A DNA stretch of 64,000 bases, taken from NCBI RefSeq assembly GCF_003086295.3, contig NC_092048.1:88020626-88084625 (forward strand). The letters run 5' to 3'. The stretch is from Arachis hypogaea (lineage: Eukaryota > Streptophyta > Magnoliopsida > Fabales > Fabaceae). Of this stretch, positions 12,121-21,649 are shown piece by piece (within the stretch, counting starts at the first letter, position 1; each line of letters begins with the position of its first letter). Both the position numbers and the translations under genes were made by a program. The notes below the pieces were generated by a model. It saw only the letters and a list, made by a program, of their open reading frames with translations, searched no databases and was not told where the DNA came from.

Positions 12121-13759
12121 TGTCTTGTTTCTCGTCACTTTCCTTTGGTTTCTTGACTGCTTCTTCATTTCTCACCAGGGTCTTGCCACTCCTTAGCTGT
12201 ATTGCCTTGCACTCCTCTTTTGGATTAGGAATAGTGTCACTAGGTAGTGAGCTTGATGGCCTTTCAATGGTGATCTTTTTGGAGAGTTGACCAATTTGCC
12301 TTTCCATATTCTTCAGGGAGGCTTCCTAGTTCCTTGTGGTCATCTCTTGGTTCTTCATCAATTTTTCCATTAGGAGCTCCAGGTTGGTAATTCTCTGAGA
12401 ATCTTGTGAAATGAGTTGAGTGTGGGGTGTTGATGGTTGAGGGTAAGTGTTTTGGTTAGAGGCTTGGTTGTGGGATGGGTACTGGTTAGAGTTGTGGTAG
12501 GTATTTTGTGGTTTTCTGTATGTGTTTTGGTTAGAGGCCTGGTTGTTGTAGTTTGTGTTTCTCCAATTGTTTTGGGTGGAGTTTCTTTGCCATGGCTGCT
12601 GAGGTTGACTGTGGTTATCTCCCCACCTAAGGTTGGGATGATTCTTCCAAGAGGGGTTGTAGGTATCACCATATACTTCATTTGGTCCAAAATTTTGGTT
12701 GTGCATGTACTGGACTTGCTCTTGCTGTTGCTCCTCTTGAGTTTCTTCATTTTGCTCCCAAGTGGTTGATGGTTGGCTTGTGTTGACTGCTGCAACTTGG
12801 AGATTATCAATCCTCTTGGCCATTTGCTCAAATTGTTGTTGAATTTGATGCTGCATCATTTTGTTTTGAGCTAAGATTGAATCCACTCCGTCCAACTCCA
12901 TTACTCCTCTCCTTTGTGATGGTTGGCGTTGTCTTTGATGAGCAAAGAAGTATTGGTTGTTAGCCACCATGTCAATGAGATTTTGGGCTTCCTCTGCAGT
13001 TTTCATGAGTTGCAACGAGCCTCCGGCTGAATGATCAAGTGCCTCTTGAGCCTTTAAAGTGAGCCCTTCATAGAAGTTCTGCAGCTTGTCCCACTCAGTG
13101 AATATCTCTGGTGGACATTTCCTCAGCAGAGCCTTATATCTCTCCCATGCTTCATACAGATTTTCAGCATCCATTTATGTGAATGTCTGCACCTCAGTCT
13201 TTAACCGGATGATCCTCTGAGGGGGATAAAACTTGGCAAGAAACTTGCTCACCAAGTCATCCCAAGTGTTAATGCTTTCCTTCGGGAATGTTTCTAGCCA
13301 TTGAGTGGCCTTGTCCCTGAGAGAGAATGGGAATAACAACAGCTTGTATATGTCAGGGTGCACTCCATTGCTTTTAACTGTGTCACAGATCCTCAAGAAA
13401 GTGGATAAATGTTGGTTCGGATCCTCCAATGGTCCTCCTCCAAAAGAGCAGTTGTTTTGGACCAATGTGATGAGTTGTGGCTTCAGTTCAAAGTTGTTTG
13501 CATTGACATTAGGGGTAAGAATGCTGCTCCCACAATGTCTAGCATTTGCAAATGTATAGGAGGCCAGTACTCTCCTCTGCTGTGGGTTATTATTAACCCC
13601 TCCTTCTTGATTAGATGGATCTCCTTCCATCTCGTGATATTCTTCCTCAGATTCTTCCTCTCCAACAATGCCTTTCCCTCTTTCAGCTCTTCTCAATCTC
13701 CTTAGAGTTCTTTGGTCAGCTTCAGATAAAACATGAACAACTCTCCCTGTACCTGACAT
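12121..13759 (-). pseudogene. gag: gag of A, Athila-like, with one early stop and a 3' truncation
   Basis: Starts MSGTGRVVHV with an arginine-rich patch (RRLRRAERGK), then the retrotransposon gag core: WLETFPKESINTWDDLVSKF, KFYPPQRI, LYEAWERYKALLRKCPP and FYEGL. The frame stops once at about 13172-13174 (TAA) between TFT and MDAENLYEAW, explicable by CAA to TAA. A glutamine/asparagine-rich tail follows, then a second stop near 12326 and IQLRSGKTL, which normally precedes protease. After KKPKESDEK the sequence jumps to integrase. No zinc knuckle is seen. Confidence 0.85.
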
Positions 13760-13939
13760 ACAAACAACATAACAGGGAACACAACCAGTGATACTTTAAT
13801 CTATTGCTAGAATGAAGTTTTAGTTAGCTTAAGCAAAAATTCAAACAGTTAGTGTGTTAGTCAAAGAATTAAAGAATAGAAAAGAAAAAGTGCTTGATCT
13901 AGACCTCCACTTCACTTAATCATTGTCAACCTATTTCAA

Positions 13940-13957
13940 TCCCCAGCAACGGCGCCA
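13940..13957 (-). promoter_or_regulatory. Primer binding site of A, tRNA-Asp type
   Basis: TCCCCAGCAACGGCGCCA on the plus strand differs at one base from the 3' end of plant tRNA-Asp. It lies six bases inside the 5' LTR (13964). Athila elements are known to use this primer. Confidence 0.8.
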
Positions 13958-13963
13958 AAAACT

Positions 13964-15383
13964 TGATGGTGTGAAAACGAATTTCAACATCCAATCTAAC
14001 CGGCAAGTGTACCGGGTCGCATCAAGTAATAATAACTCACATGAGTGAGGTCGATCCCACAGGGATTGAAGGATTGAGCAATTTTAGTTTAGTGGTTGAT
14101 TTAGTCAAGCGAATCAAGTATTGGTTGAGTGTTTGTGATTAACAGAAACTAAATTGCTTAGAATGTAAAAGGGAAAGGGAGAATTGCAGTAAACTAAAGA
14201 GCAGGAAAATAAAGAAGCTGAATCTTAAAGAGCAAGTAAAATAAAGTGCAGAAACTTAGATTGCAAGAAATGTAAATAATAGAAGCTTAAAGTGCAAGAA
14301 ATGTAAATTGCTTGAATCATAAAAGGAATTGGGGATTGGGATTGCAGAATTTGAACAAGGAACAAGTAAATGGCATTAAACATAAGAGAGAAAATTTAAG
14401 TGCAGTGGAGTAGATCTTAACAGAAAAGTAAAATGACTTGAGAATTTAAAGAACTAGAAAGCAGTGCTTAAGTTGCAGCAAATTAAAAGGGGTTGAGATC
14501 TCAGGAGTGGAAGAGACTAGATAACAAGTCTAGATCTCAAATCCTTCCTTGATCCAACAAGAGCAATTGCAAAAGAAGTAAAGAAAATTAAATTGCAGAA
14601 ACAAAGTAAATGAAGAAGCACTAAACAGTAATCCAAATTCAATTATGCAGAAAGAAAACCTTGGAGGAAGCATGCGCTGGAGCTTCTCCTTGGTTTTCTT
14701 GTGATGCCTTGCTTCCTTGCTTCCTCATGGTGGTGAGTTCGAACCTTGAAGAGTGCCTTTGGCCAATTTTGGCTTATTTTCCATATGAGTAGCGCTCCAC
14801 ACTCTCCCTTGGGTCATGGGTTCAAACCTTGGAGTATGCATTTGCAAATCATTTTCTTTGAATTTCTCCTCTAGCGCTCTCGATAATGCTCACTTTGTGA
14901 GCTGAGCTTGGTTCCTCATTTCCTTATTTCTTGGCCTTGTGTTGTGCTCAGCTCACAAAGTGAGCTAAGCTTTGTGCCTTTGTCCCTTGGAAGTGAGTGT
15001 AGCGCTCTCTTAGTGCTTGGTGCTCCTGGAATGAGTTCCATGGTTTGTTGCACCACACTTCCTCCTTTGTTGGCCACACTTCCTATTCCTTGAACCACGC
15101 TTCTTAGGTCACGCTTTTCTTCTTTTCTTCTTTTCTTCACCTACAATTAATAAAAACAACCAATCAAAGCATCACCAAATTCACAAGGTTTACAAATCAT
15201 AAAAATGCAATTAAATTTGGCCTAAACCTCATGATTTAGTATCAATTATATGGTGGTTGTTTGATTAAGAGAAGTTATGCAATTCCATTCCAAATTACTT
15301 ACTTAGAGTACAAGAAAGTGTATAAAACCAAATGAAAATGAAGGAAAAGACTATGAAAAAGGGTATATGATGACTTGTCATCA
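13964..15383 (-). repeat. LTR-A2 (5' LTR of A), internally deleted
   Basis: 1,420 bp. It matches LTR-A1 on both sides of a 633-bp gap: AAAAC at about 14659 joins directly to CTTGGAGG, which in LTR-A1 is at 9259. The breakpoints share AAAC, a microhomology deletion. The loss removes three of the four full palindromes and the TATA-like site, so this 5' LTR probably lacks its promoter. Confidence 0.85.
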
Positions 15384-16645
15384 CACTTCGGCCTACAGAA
15401 ATAACACCTCTGTAAGTGAACTTCGGCTTATAGAAATGGTGCCACTGTAAGTGAACTTCCGCTTACAGGAATAATATACACACAACACAAACACATTCAA
15501 TCAAGATTAAATTCGTCAAACCCTACCTTGATTTGCTGCTTTAAATCCGGTTACTCTTTGAAGTGTTCTTAAAGCACTTTTTCCTCCTAAAACACATGAA
15601 GAACAACTTTAAAACTCTAAACCATAAACTAAAAGAACTTTAGCAGCATCTTAGGAAAGTTATCCTCACCTTAAACGTGCAGGAAATCAAAGATCCTTGG
15701 CCCACAAGTCAAGCTAAGCAAGAGATCTAAGGAAGAACATCAAGAAAATACTTGTTTAAGCATGTTTCCTTGAAAACCGAATTAAAGAGGGAGAGAGACA
15801 GCCATCTCACCTTATTTCCAGCCTTGATATGCTATATGGTTATGTAGAGGAAGAAGAGATGATCATTTTGGTGAAATCGGAGTTTTGATTTGAGTTGTAT
15901 TTCAGAAGAAATCAAGCTTTGAAGATTAAGTGTTCATGAAAGTTTCTCTCTTTTCTCTCTTGTTATTTTTGGCCAAAATGATGAAATGAGACAGCCTTGG
16001 AGGTCTTGGGGGTGTAAGGTGAGTTGTGATTGGTTGGCTTGGAGGTGGATTAAAATAATATTAAAATATCTCTGGTGTACAACTACTAAAACTAGGTGTA
16101 TCGGAACACTCGTAAAAACATCTCTAAAAATTATTTTCTGAGCTACTAGCATAAATGACACTAGTAACATATTTATTATGAGAATAGAACATGTATGATG
16201 AGGCCTTAGCATTGCTAAAGTCATCAGAGAGTGCTGGTGCTAAGCTGCACCAGTAAACTGTGAACCCGGTTAAACCGATTTCCTGTTTTTTAACTAAAAC
16301 AGACTAGGTAACCTTATAATATCATTCAATCATCTTCTAATACTAATATAATACTAATATTATACTATTATCTCTCTTCTATCATGAATCGAGTCCGGTT
16401 CGTCAAACTGAGACTACTTACGAAAATCAGAATTAAAACTCCTAACCGGTACGGTTCAAAAACTAGGTTCTTCGTGATTGCGTTATCGAGCTTGCCTCAG
16501 AAGAGTTTCTAGCTTAAGAATGACATAATGACAATGAGGATCAAGATACTTGTTGATATAGAAGAGGTGTTCCCTTTACTGATCTTTTGGAGGAATCCGT
16601 GCCTTTAGAAAAGATCTCGCGTACTCGAAAATTAGGGTTGTTACA
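15384..16645 (-). repeat. LTR-T3, right part
   Basis: Resumes at CACTTCGGCCTACAG, the second half of hairpin 3, and runs to GGGTTGTTACA at the right end of T, followed by the AGGTG duplication. Confidence 0.9.
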
Positions 16646-16650
16646 AGGTG

Positions 16651-16790
16651 AGGTTGGGGAATGGGTTTATGAATGTGGATGGTATAGTGGGTAAAGGGAA
16701 AGAGATGGGGTTGATTTGAATGGTCAAAGAGGGGGGGGAGGGAAAGGGGTATTAACCATTGGAAATGGTAAAGCTTGCTTTAAAAATTCG
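16651..16790. other. Pre-insertion flank: continuation of the cytosine-poor tract
   Basis: The first 95 bases have only one C on the plus strand and include an eight-G run followed by GGG and GGGG (about 16728-16751), which could form a G-quadruplex. After about 16755 the composition becomes ordinary and passes into element G. No gene. Confidence 0.6.
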
Positions 16791-16802
16791 AAAATTTATG
16801 TT

Positions 16803-17095
16803 GCTGGCACTAAACGCCAGCTCCAGCATTTAGCGCCCCAACGTGTGATTGTCCCTGCCAATCTGGGCATTAAATGCCACCCCTGGCGCTTAACGGCTGA
16901 CTTGGATCTTTTTTTTGGGACGAGGCTTGGTGCTAAACGTCCAGCTGGCGTTCAGCGCCCTAGGAGGTATGGTTTCCTTGAAAATTATGCCCATTGTGGG
17001 CGTTGGTGTTTAACGCCGGGTCCTTTCTGCCCTTCAGAGCGCTAAACGCCCTTCTTGGCGTTTAACGCCAGCTCTACCTGGGTGTTCAGCGCCAG
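16803..17095. repeat. GGCGTTTAACGCC-type palindrome array, post-pol region of G
   Basis: About eight imperfect units resembling TGGCGTTTAACGCCAG recur, in either orientation, for example CTGGCACTAAACGCCAG near 16804 and TTGGCGTTTAACGCCAG near 17055. A 109-codon frame runs through it but is a by-product of the repeat. Confidence 0.8.
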
Positions 17096-17276
17096 TGCAC
17101 TTGAGTGACATGCTCTCTAGGGTGTTCTGTTTCTCCTCCAGAGTCCTCCGGTCCCTGTTCTACACACTTTGCATGACTATAATCATCAGAAAACCAAGGA
17201 AAACTATGAATACTAATAATAATAAAAATCAAAGATAAAGAAAATAAACTAAAAGAAAAACCAAAGGTTACTCAGT

Positions 17277-17294
17277 ATTGGGTTACCTCCCAAC
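17277..17294 (-). other. Post-pol hairpin of G (AGGTAA loop)
   Basis: Minus strand GTTGGG-AGGTAA-CCCAAT: five Watson-Crick pairs plus a G-T pair, same position and flanking AAGCGCTTG as in A. The integrase-tail stop of G overlaps this hairpin (17283). Confidence 0.65.
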
Positions 17295-18193
17295 AAGCGC
17301 TTCTTTACCGTCACTAGCTTGATGGTCAGCTCTCTTAAGGAGGGGGTGATCATAAGCCCTTATCTCTTCACTTCTCACTGTGAACTTCTTTCCTGTGCTC
17401 TCATGGATTAACTCAATATGCTCAAGAGAAAGGATCCTGCTCACTGTATAAGGTAGGATTGAACTTTTAGTAAATACCACCTTCATTCCTGGTAAGAAAT
17501 CTTCAGTGAGAATCTTCTTATTCCTCCAACCCTTGGGCACCTTCTTCTTGGGGTCCCCCTCCTTGGTGGATGATGCACATCTAACATCAAACTTAGGTTT
17601 GATATCAGGAAGAATGGTATTGACTCCCACCAAACGAGGTTTGAGCTGTGCACTCTGCTCTGCTTCAGCTAAGGATACTTGGAGGCTTGGATTAGAGCCT
17701 CCTTCCTCAGAGTGAGTTAATGGTTTAAAAACCTTGAATACCAAGTAATCCTCACGCATCTTCAGAACCAATTCTCCTTGTTCGACATCAATTAGAGCTC
17801 TTCCAGTGGCAAGGAATGGTCTTCCTAGGATGATAGATTCATTCTCATCCTCCCGCATGTCAAGGATGACAAAGTCTGCAGGAAAGAAAAGTTCTCCAAC
17901 CTTGACCAAGACATTTTCCACTATACCATGTGTCAGTTTCAAAGCTTTGTCTGCCATTTGTAGTGCTACCCTTATTGGCTGTGCTTCTTGGATTTGTAGC
18001 ATCTTCATCACAGACAATGGCATCAGACTAATGCTTGCACCAAGATCACATAGAGCTTTGTCAAAAGTGATGTTCTCATAGTACAGGGGATATGAAAGCT
18101 CCCAAGATCTGGCATCTTTCTTGGCAGCTTGCTCTGAATTATTGCACTATATTCCTTGGTTAGGACCACTGTCTCATCTCCCTTTAAGGTCTT
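17283..18193 (-). pseudogene. Protease fused directly to an integrase-like C-terminal tail (G)
   Basis: Upstream frame TVVLTKEYSAIIQSKLP reads into the retropepsin region. A 1-nt shift near the active site leaves it broken around 18023-18060. From MPLSVMKML the 246-codon frame is open: DFVILDM, SIILGRPFLATGRALIDVEQGEL (protease flap and C-terminal part) and then, with no RT, RNase H or integrase core, a basic tail GMKVVFTKSSILPYTVSRIL...GKKFTVRSEEIRAYDHPL resembling the end of integrase. The fusion is in frame and undisturbed. It may be an old internal deletion derivative that propagated. Full-length pol of this family is about 1,200 residues longer. Confidence 0.7.
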
Positions 18194-19634
18194 TAATAAA
18201 CCCATATTTTATGATGTATTTTGTGCTCAATTTAAGTGATTTACTCAATCCTTCACCCACTCATTCATGTAAATTGCATGGTTTTACTTTTCCTTCCTTA
18301 CTTTATGATATATGTGAAAACATATTTTCTTATGCTTTAAAAATATTAATTTTTAATTATCCTTTATTACCATTCGATGCCATGATTTGTGTGTTAAGTA
18401 TTTTCAGGTTTCATAGGGCATGAATGGCTTAGAGAACAAAAAGGAAACATACAAAAATGGAAGGAAAGCACAAAAATGGGGTTTTGAAGAAAAGGCAGCG
18501 ACGCGAACGCATGGACGACGCGGCCGCGTGCCTAGCGCGAAAAGGCATCGACGCGCACGCGTGACTGACGCGGACGCGTGCCTTGAGCAGAACGCAAATG
18601 ACGCGTATGTGTGATCGACGCGTACGCGTGACAAGAAAAACTCCCAGATGACGTGAACGCGTGACCCACGCGAATGCGTGACAAACGCCACGTACCAGAA
18701 TCTGTAGAAAACGCCCCCAGCGATTTCTGGACCCTTTTTCGGCCCAATTCTGAATCCAGAAACACAGAATATAAGCCAGAGAATGGAGGAATCAAAGGGG
18801 GACAACTTATCATACATTCACAATTCAGAATTTTAGATTTAGATGTAGTTTTTAGAGAGAGAGGGTCTCTCCTCTCTCTTAGAATTTAGGATTAGGATTC
18901 CTCTTAAAGGAATTAGGATTTTCTTCTTCTCAATTTCCAGGTTTAATATTCCTTTTATTTATTTTCTCAATTTAGTTTATGAACTCTTTATGTTTGGATT
19001 GATTTTCTTTTATTAATGCAATTTGAGATATTTCAGAATTATGATTGCTTTCTTTTATTTATCTAAATAATTTAGATTTTTCCCTTTTGGCTTTGGTTGA
19101 TTAATTGGTAACTCTTGAGTTGTCAAACTCATCGTGATTAATAATTGTTATCTTTGCTGATTAATTTAAATTCCTATAACTCTAGTCTTTTCTTAGGAGT
19201 TGACTAGGACTTTAGGTGTTAAATTGATTTATCCACTTGACTTACCTTCATAGTTAGAGGTTGACTTAGTGGGGAGCAAAATATAATTCTCATCACTATT
19301 GATAAGGGTAACTAGGATAGGACTTCTAATTTTTATACCGTGCCAAGAGTTTTATTAGCTATTGATTTATTAATTCTTGCAATCTATTTCTCTCATTCAA
19401 ACCTTTTTCAAAAACCCAAAAATACTATTTTCCATAACCAATAATAAATCGTACTTCCCTGCAATTCCTTGAGATACGATCCGAGGTTTAAATAATTCAG
19501 TTATAAATTTTATTGGGTTTGCTTAAGTGACAACCAAAACTTTTGTACGAAAGGATTCTCTGTTGGTTTAGAAACTATACTTACAACGCGATAATATTTG
19601 TGAAAATTCTTTATCGATAGAAATCAGATCGTCA
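18194..19634 (+). mobile_element. S: solo LTR inserted in G between gag and protease
   Basis: 1,441 bp, TAATAAACCC to GATCGTCA, flanked by GTCTT at 18189-18193 and 19635-19639. The start would be TGATAAACCC, as in related LTR-I, so TG has become TA. No interior or second LTR is present, so it is a recombined solo copy. Coding sequence of G resumes on both sides. TATA-like AATATAAGCC at about 18768-18777. Confidence 0.9.
18495..18692. repeat. ACGCGTACGCGTGA palindrome array in solo LTR S
   Basis: At least eight units of GACGCGNACGCGTG type spaced about 20-30 bases apart, e.g. around 18548-18562, 18566-18581, 18616-18631. They lie 75 to 270 bases upstream of a TATA-like AATATAAGCC. Open frames across this stretch on both strands encode arginine-rich nonsense produced by the CG repeats. 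Confidence 0.85.
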
Positions 19635-19639
19635 GTCTT

Positions 19640-21223
19640 CTTCTTAGAGAGGAAGCTCTTCATGAACTTAACATAGGAGGGCATCTGCTCCAGAATCTTA
19701 GCAAAAGAAATATTGATTTGTAACTGTCTGAAAACTTCCAAGAACTGTGAGAATCATTTTGGAGCTTTTGGGCGTGTACCTTGGTACCCTCAGTCTTTTC
19801 TGGTTTCTCTCACTCCTCAGTAACTTGTAATTCCTCCACTGTTTCTGGTTCAATTGACACTGTGACGGCCTTACACTCTTCTCTTGGATTAATCACTGTG
19901 TAACCAGAAAGAGTGTTAAGGGATCTCTCAGGTATTTCCAAGTTCTAAAGAGAAGCTCTGGTCTCCTATATAAAACTGTGAGTGCTCTTGGAGAGTTCAA
20001 CAACTATAGAGGATAAGTTAGGAGTGCTCTGAGACTGAATGGACGCCTGCTGTGGCTGAGAGGCTTGAAATTGATGGTTGTTAAAATTATTTTGATTGAA
20101 ACTGCTATGAGAATTGTTGAAGTTCGGTTGCCTCTGAGATTGGTCTCTCCACCCAAAGTTAGGGTGATTCTTCTATCCTTGATTAAATGTCTTAGCATAG
20201 GGATTATTATTGGGATTCTGGGAGGAGTTGTCCATAAAATTAACCTGTTTAGGAGTATATTGGCCATAGTCATATGTCTCACCACTCATATCATAAGAGG
20301 TGTCTTGAGTACTAACAGCTGAAACTTGCATTCCACTCAAATGTTGTGTAATGGCACTGATTTGCTGGGACATAGCCTTATTTTGAGCAAGAATAGCATC
20401 CAGTGTATCCAACTCCATAACTCTCTTCTTCACAGAGGTCCTCTCAGAAGAGTATAAGGGGTCTTCTTCATGTGGAGTGACCCTCCTACAGAATTGTCTG
20501 AAGACATCCTTCCTGTCTCAGAGACTCCATCATAGAATATCCGCACTTGGATCCAGTCTGAGAATATATCAGGAGGACATTTCCTAAGTATCTGCTTGTA
20601 CCTTTCCCAGGCTTCATAGAGAGAATTTTCCTCTCTCTGCCTGAAGGTCTGATCATCCGTCCTCAACTTAATCAGCTTCTGAGGAGGAAAGAACTTGGTT
20701 AGAAACCTATTGACCACCTTATCCCAAGTGTCCAAGCTCTCATTATGATGAGTATCAAGCCACTGCTTTGCTCCATCCTCACAGTAAATAGGAAGAGAAG
20801 TAGCTTGTAGACATCAAGGTTTACCCCATTAGTTTTCAAAGTATCACAGATCTGTAAGAAATTAGAAATAAACAGATTGGGATCTTCATGCAGGAGTCTG
20901 TGAAACTGGCAACTTTGTTGCACAAGAGAGATCAACTGAGGCTTCAGGTCAAAGTTGTTTGCAGCTATAGGGGCACAACAATGCTATTCCTATAAAAATC
21001 TGGGCTCGGAGCAGTATAAGAGCTAAGAGTCCTCCTAGGTTGCCCATTTGCGTTTGGATTAGTAAGATCAGCATTGATTGCATTGTTGTTGGGGTTACCC
21101 TCCATGGTGAACTCTTCAACTTCTTTCTGAGAGTTATCCTTGAGACTGTAAACGTCTTCTTGTAGTCTTCTCAATCTCAGGGTCAAAGTCAAAGAGGGGT
21201 TCTTTGTCCCTGTTCCTGCTCAT
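19640..21223 (-). pseudogene. gag: gag of G, several frameshifts and stops
   Basis: Begins at 21223 with MSRNRDKEPLFDFDPEIEK and an RRRLQ patch, then shifts frame repeatedly: LVQQSCQFHRLLHEDPNLF, LQICDTLKTNGVNLDVYKLL, TWDKVVNRFLTKFFPPQKL, YEAWERYKQILRKCPPDIF and KRVMELDTLDAILAQNK, followed by an N/Q-rich part with WRDQSQR. Toward the left end come INPREECK and AKILEQMPSYVKFMKSFLSKKK, the segment before protease. Clearly the same gag family as K, A and D but unable to give one protein. Confidence 0.8.
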
Positions 21224-21585
21224 AAACAAAAGCAAACAAAGAAAAGTGGAAATCTTTACGTCAGAGTGCAGAGAATTCCCAATGAGGTATCCTGTGTAAA
21301 AGAAATAAAATAAAATAAAATAAATAAATAATACTAGAAATTCGAAAATCAATAAGAAAAAAAAGCTACCAATTTTGAAAATAAAGGAAAGAAAATCAAT
21401 TAAGAAAAACAAAATAAAATGACTAAAGGGACACCAAACTTAATTTCTAAATTAAGCAAAAAATTTAAAATAAAATTAACTAAATTTAGGAAAACTAGAT
21501 AATAAAATAGAAATAAATAAAAATCAAAAGCTAAAAACACCTAATCTATGCAATCAAACAACAGTTAGTTGTCAATCACAGTCAA

Positions 21586-21603
21586 TCCCCGGCAAGGGCA
21601 CCA
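21586..21603 (-). promoter_or_regulatory. Primer binding site of G, tRNA-Asp type
   Basis: TCCCCGGCAAGGGCACCA on the plus strand, two mismatches to the tRNA-Asp 3' end, six bases from the LTR-G end. Confidence 0.75.
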
Positions 21604-21609
21604 AAAACT

Positions 21610-21649
21610 TAGTCGCAGATTTCGAATGTCCACAACTGAACCGGCAAGT
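21610..21649 (-). repeat. LTR-G, left 40 bases
   Basis: Starts TAGTCGCAG (TG to TA) and ends at ACCGGCAAGT, where B entered. The sequence continues with CAAGTGTACCGGGTCG at 48154. Confidence 0.75.

Larger units (their letters stand above)
7930..15383 (-). mobile_element. A: internally deleted Athila-like Ty3 element nested in LTR-T3
   Basis: Two LTRs (7930-9974 and 13964-15383) beginning TGATGGTG and ending GTCATCA on the plus strand enclose a 4-kb interior read on the minus strand. The interior has a tRNA-Asp primer site, gag, and then directly the end of integrase: protease, RT, RNase H and most of integrase are missing. Target duplication is AACTT on the left and CACTT on the right, four of five bases matching. 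The element cannot encode its own replication enzymes. Confidence 0.9.
752..16645 (-). mobile_element. T: three-LTR tandem array of a small non-coding LTR retrotransposon, with element A nested in the third LTR
   Basis: Three copies of a roughly 2.51-kb LTR alternate with two copies of a roughly 450-bp internal region. The 5-bp target duplication AGGTG sits at 747-751 and again at 16646-16650, so the whole block occupies one insertion site. LTR ends are TG...CA on either strand. On the minus strand the order is LTR, ATT spacer, primer site TGGTATCAGAGC, internal, polypurine stretch, LTR. The internal region holds no gag or pol, so this is a large-LTR non-autonomous element. The duplication fits unequal crossing-over between LTRs after insertion. 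The tRNA-iMet primer site would suit a Ty3 chromovirus or a Ty1/copia parent; the lineage is not settled. Confidence 0.9.
16791..21649 (-). mobile_element. G: decayed Athila-like element, 3' end missing
   Basis: Read right to left: LTR-G (start at 21610, remainder after 48154), tRNA-Asp primer site, gag remains, protease fused to an integrase-like tail, the post-pol hairpin, a palindrome array, then an abrupt end near 16.78 kb with no polypurine tract or second LTR. It is interrupted by solo LTR S. LTR-G itself is interrupted by B. The left breakpoint cannot be placed exactly. Confidence 0.7.

Noticed and set aside
18404..18889. Arginine-rich ORFs on both strands
   Set aside because: Produced by the ACGCGT repeat in solo LTR S; no start context or homology.
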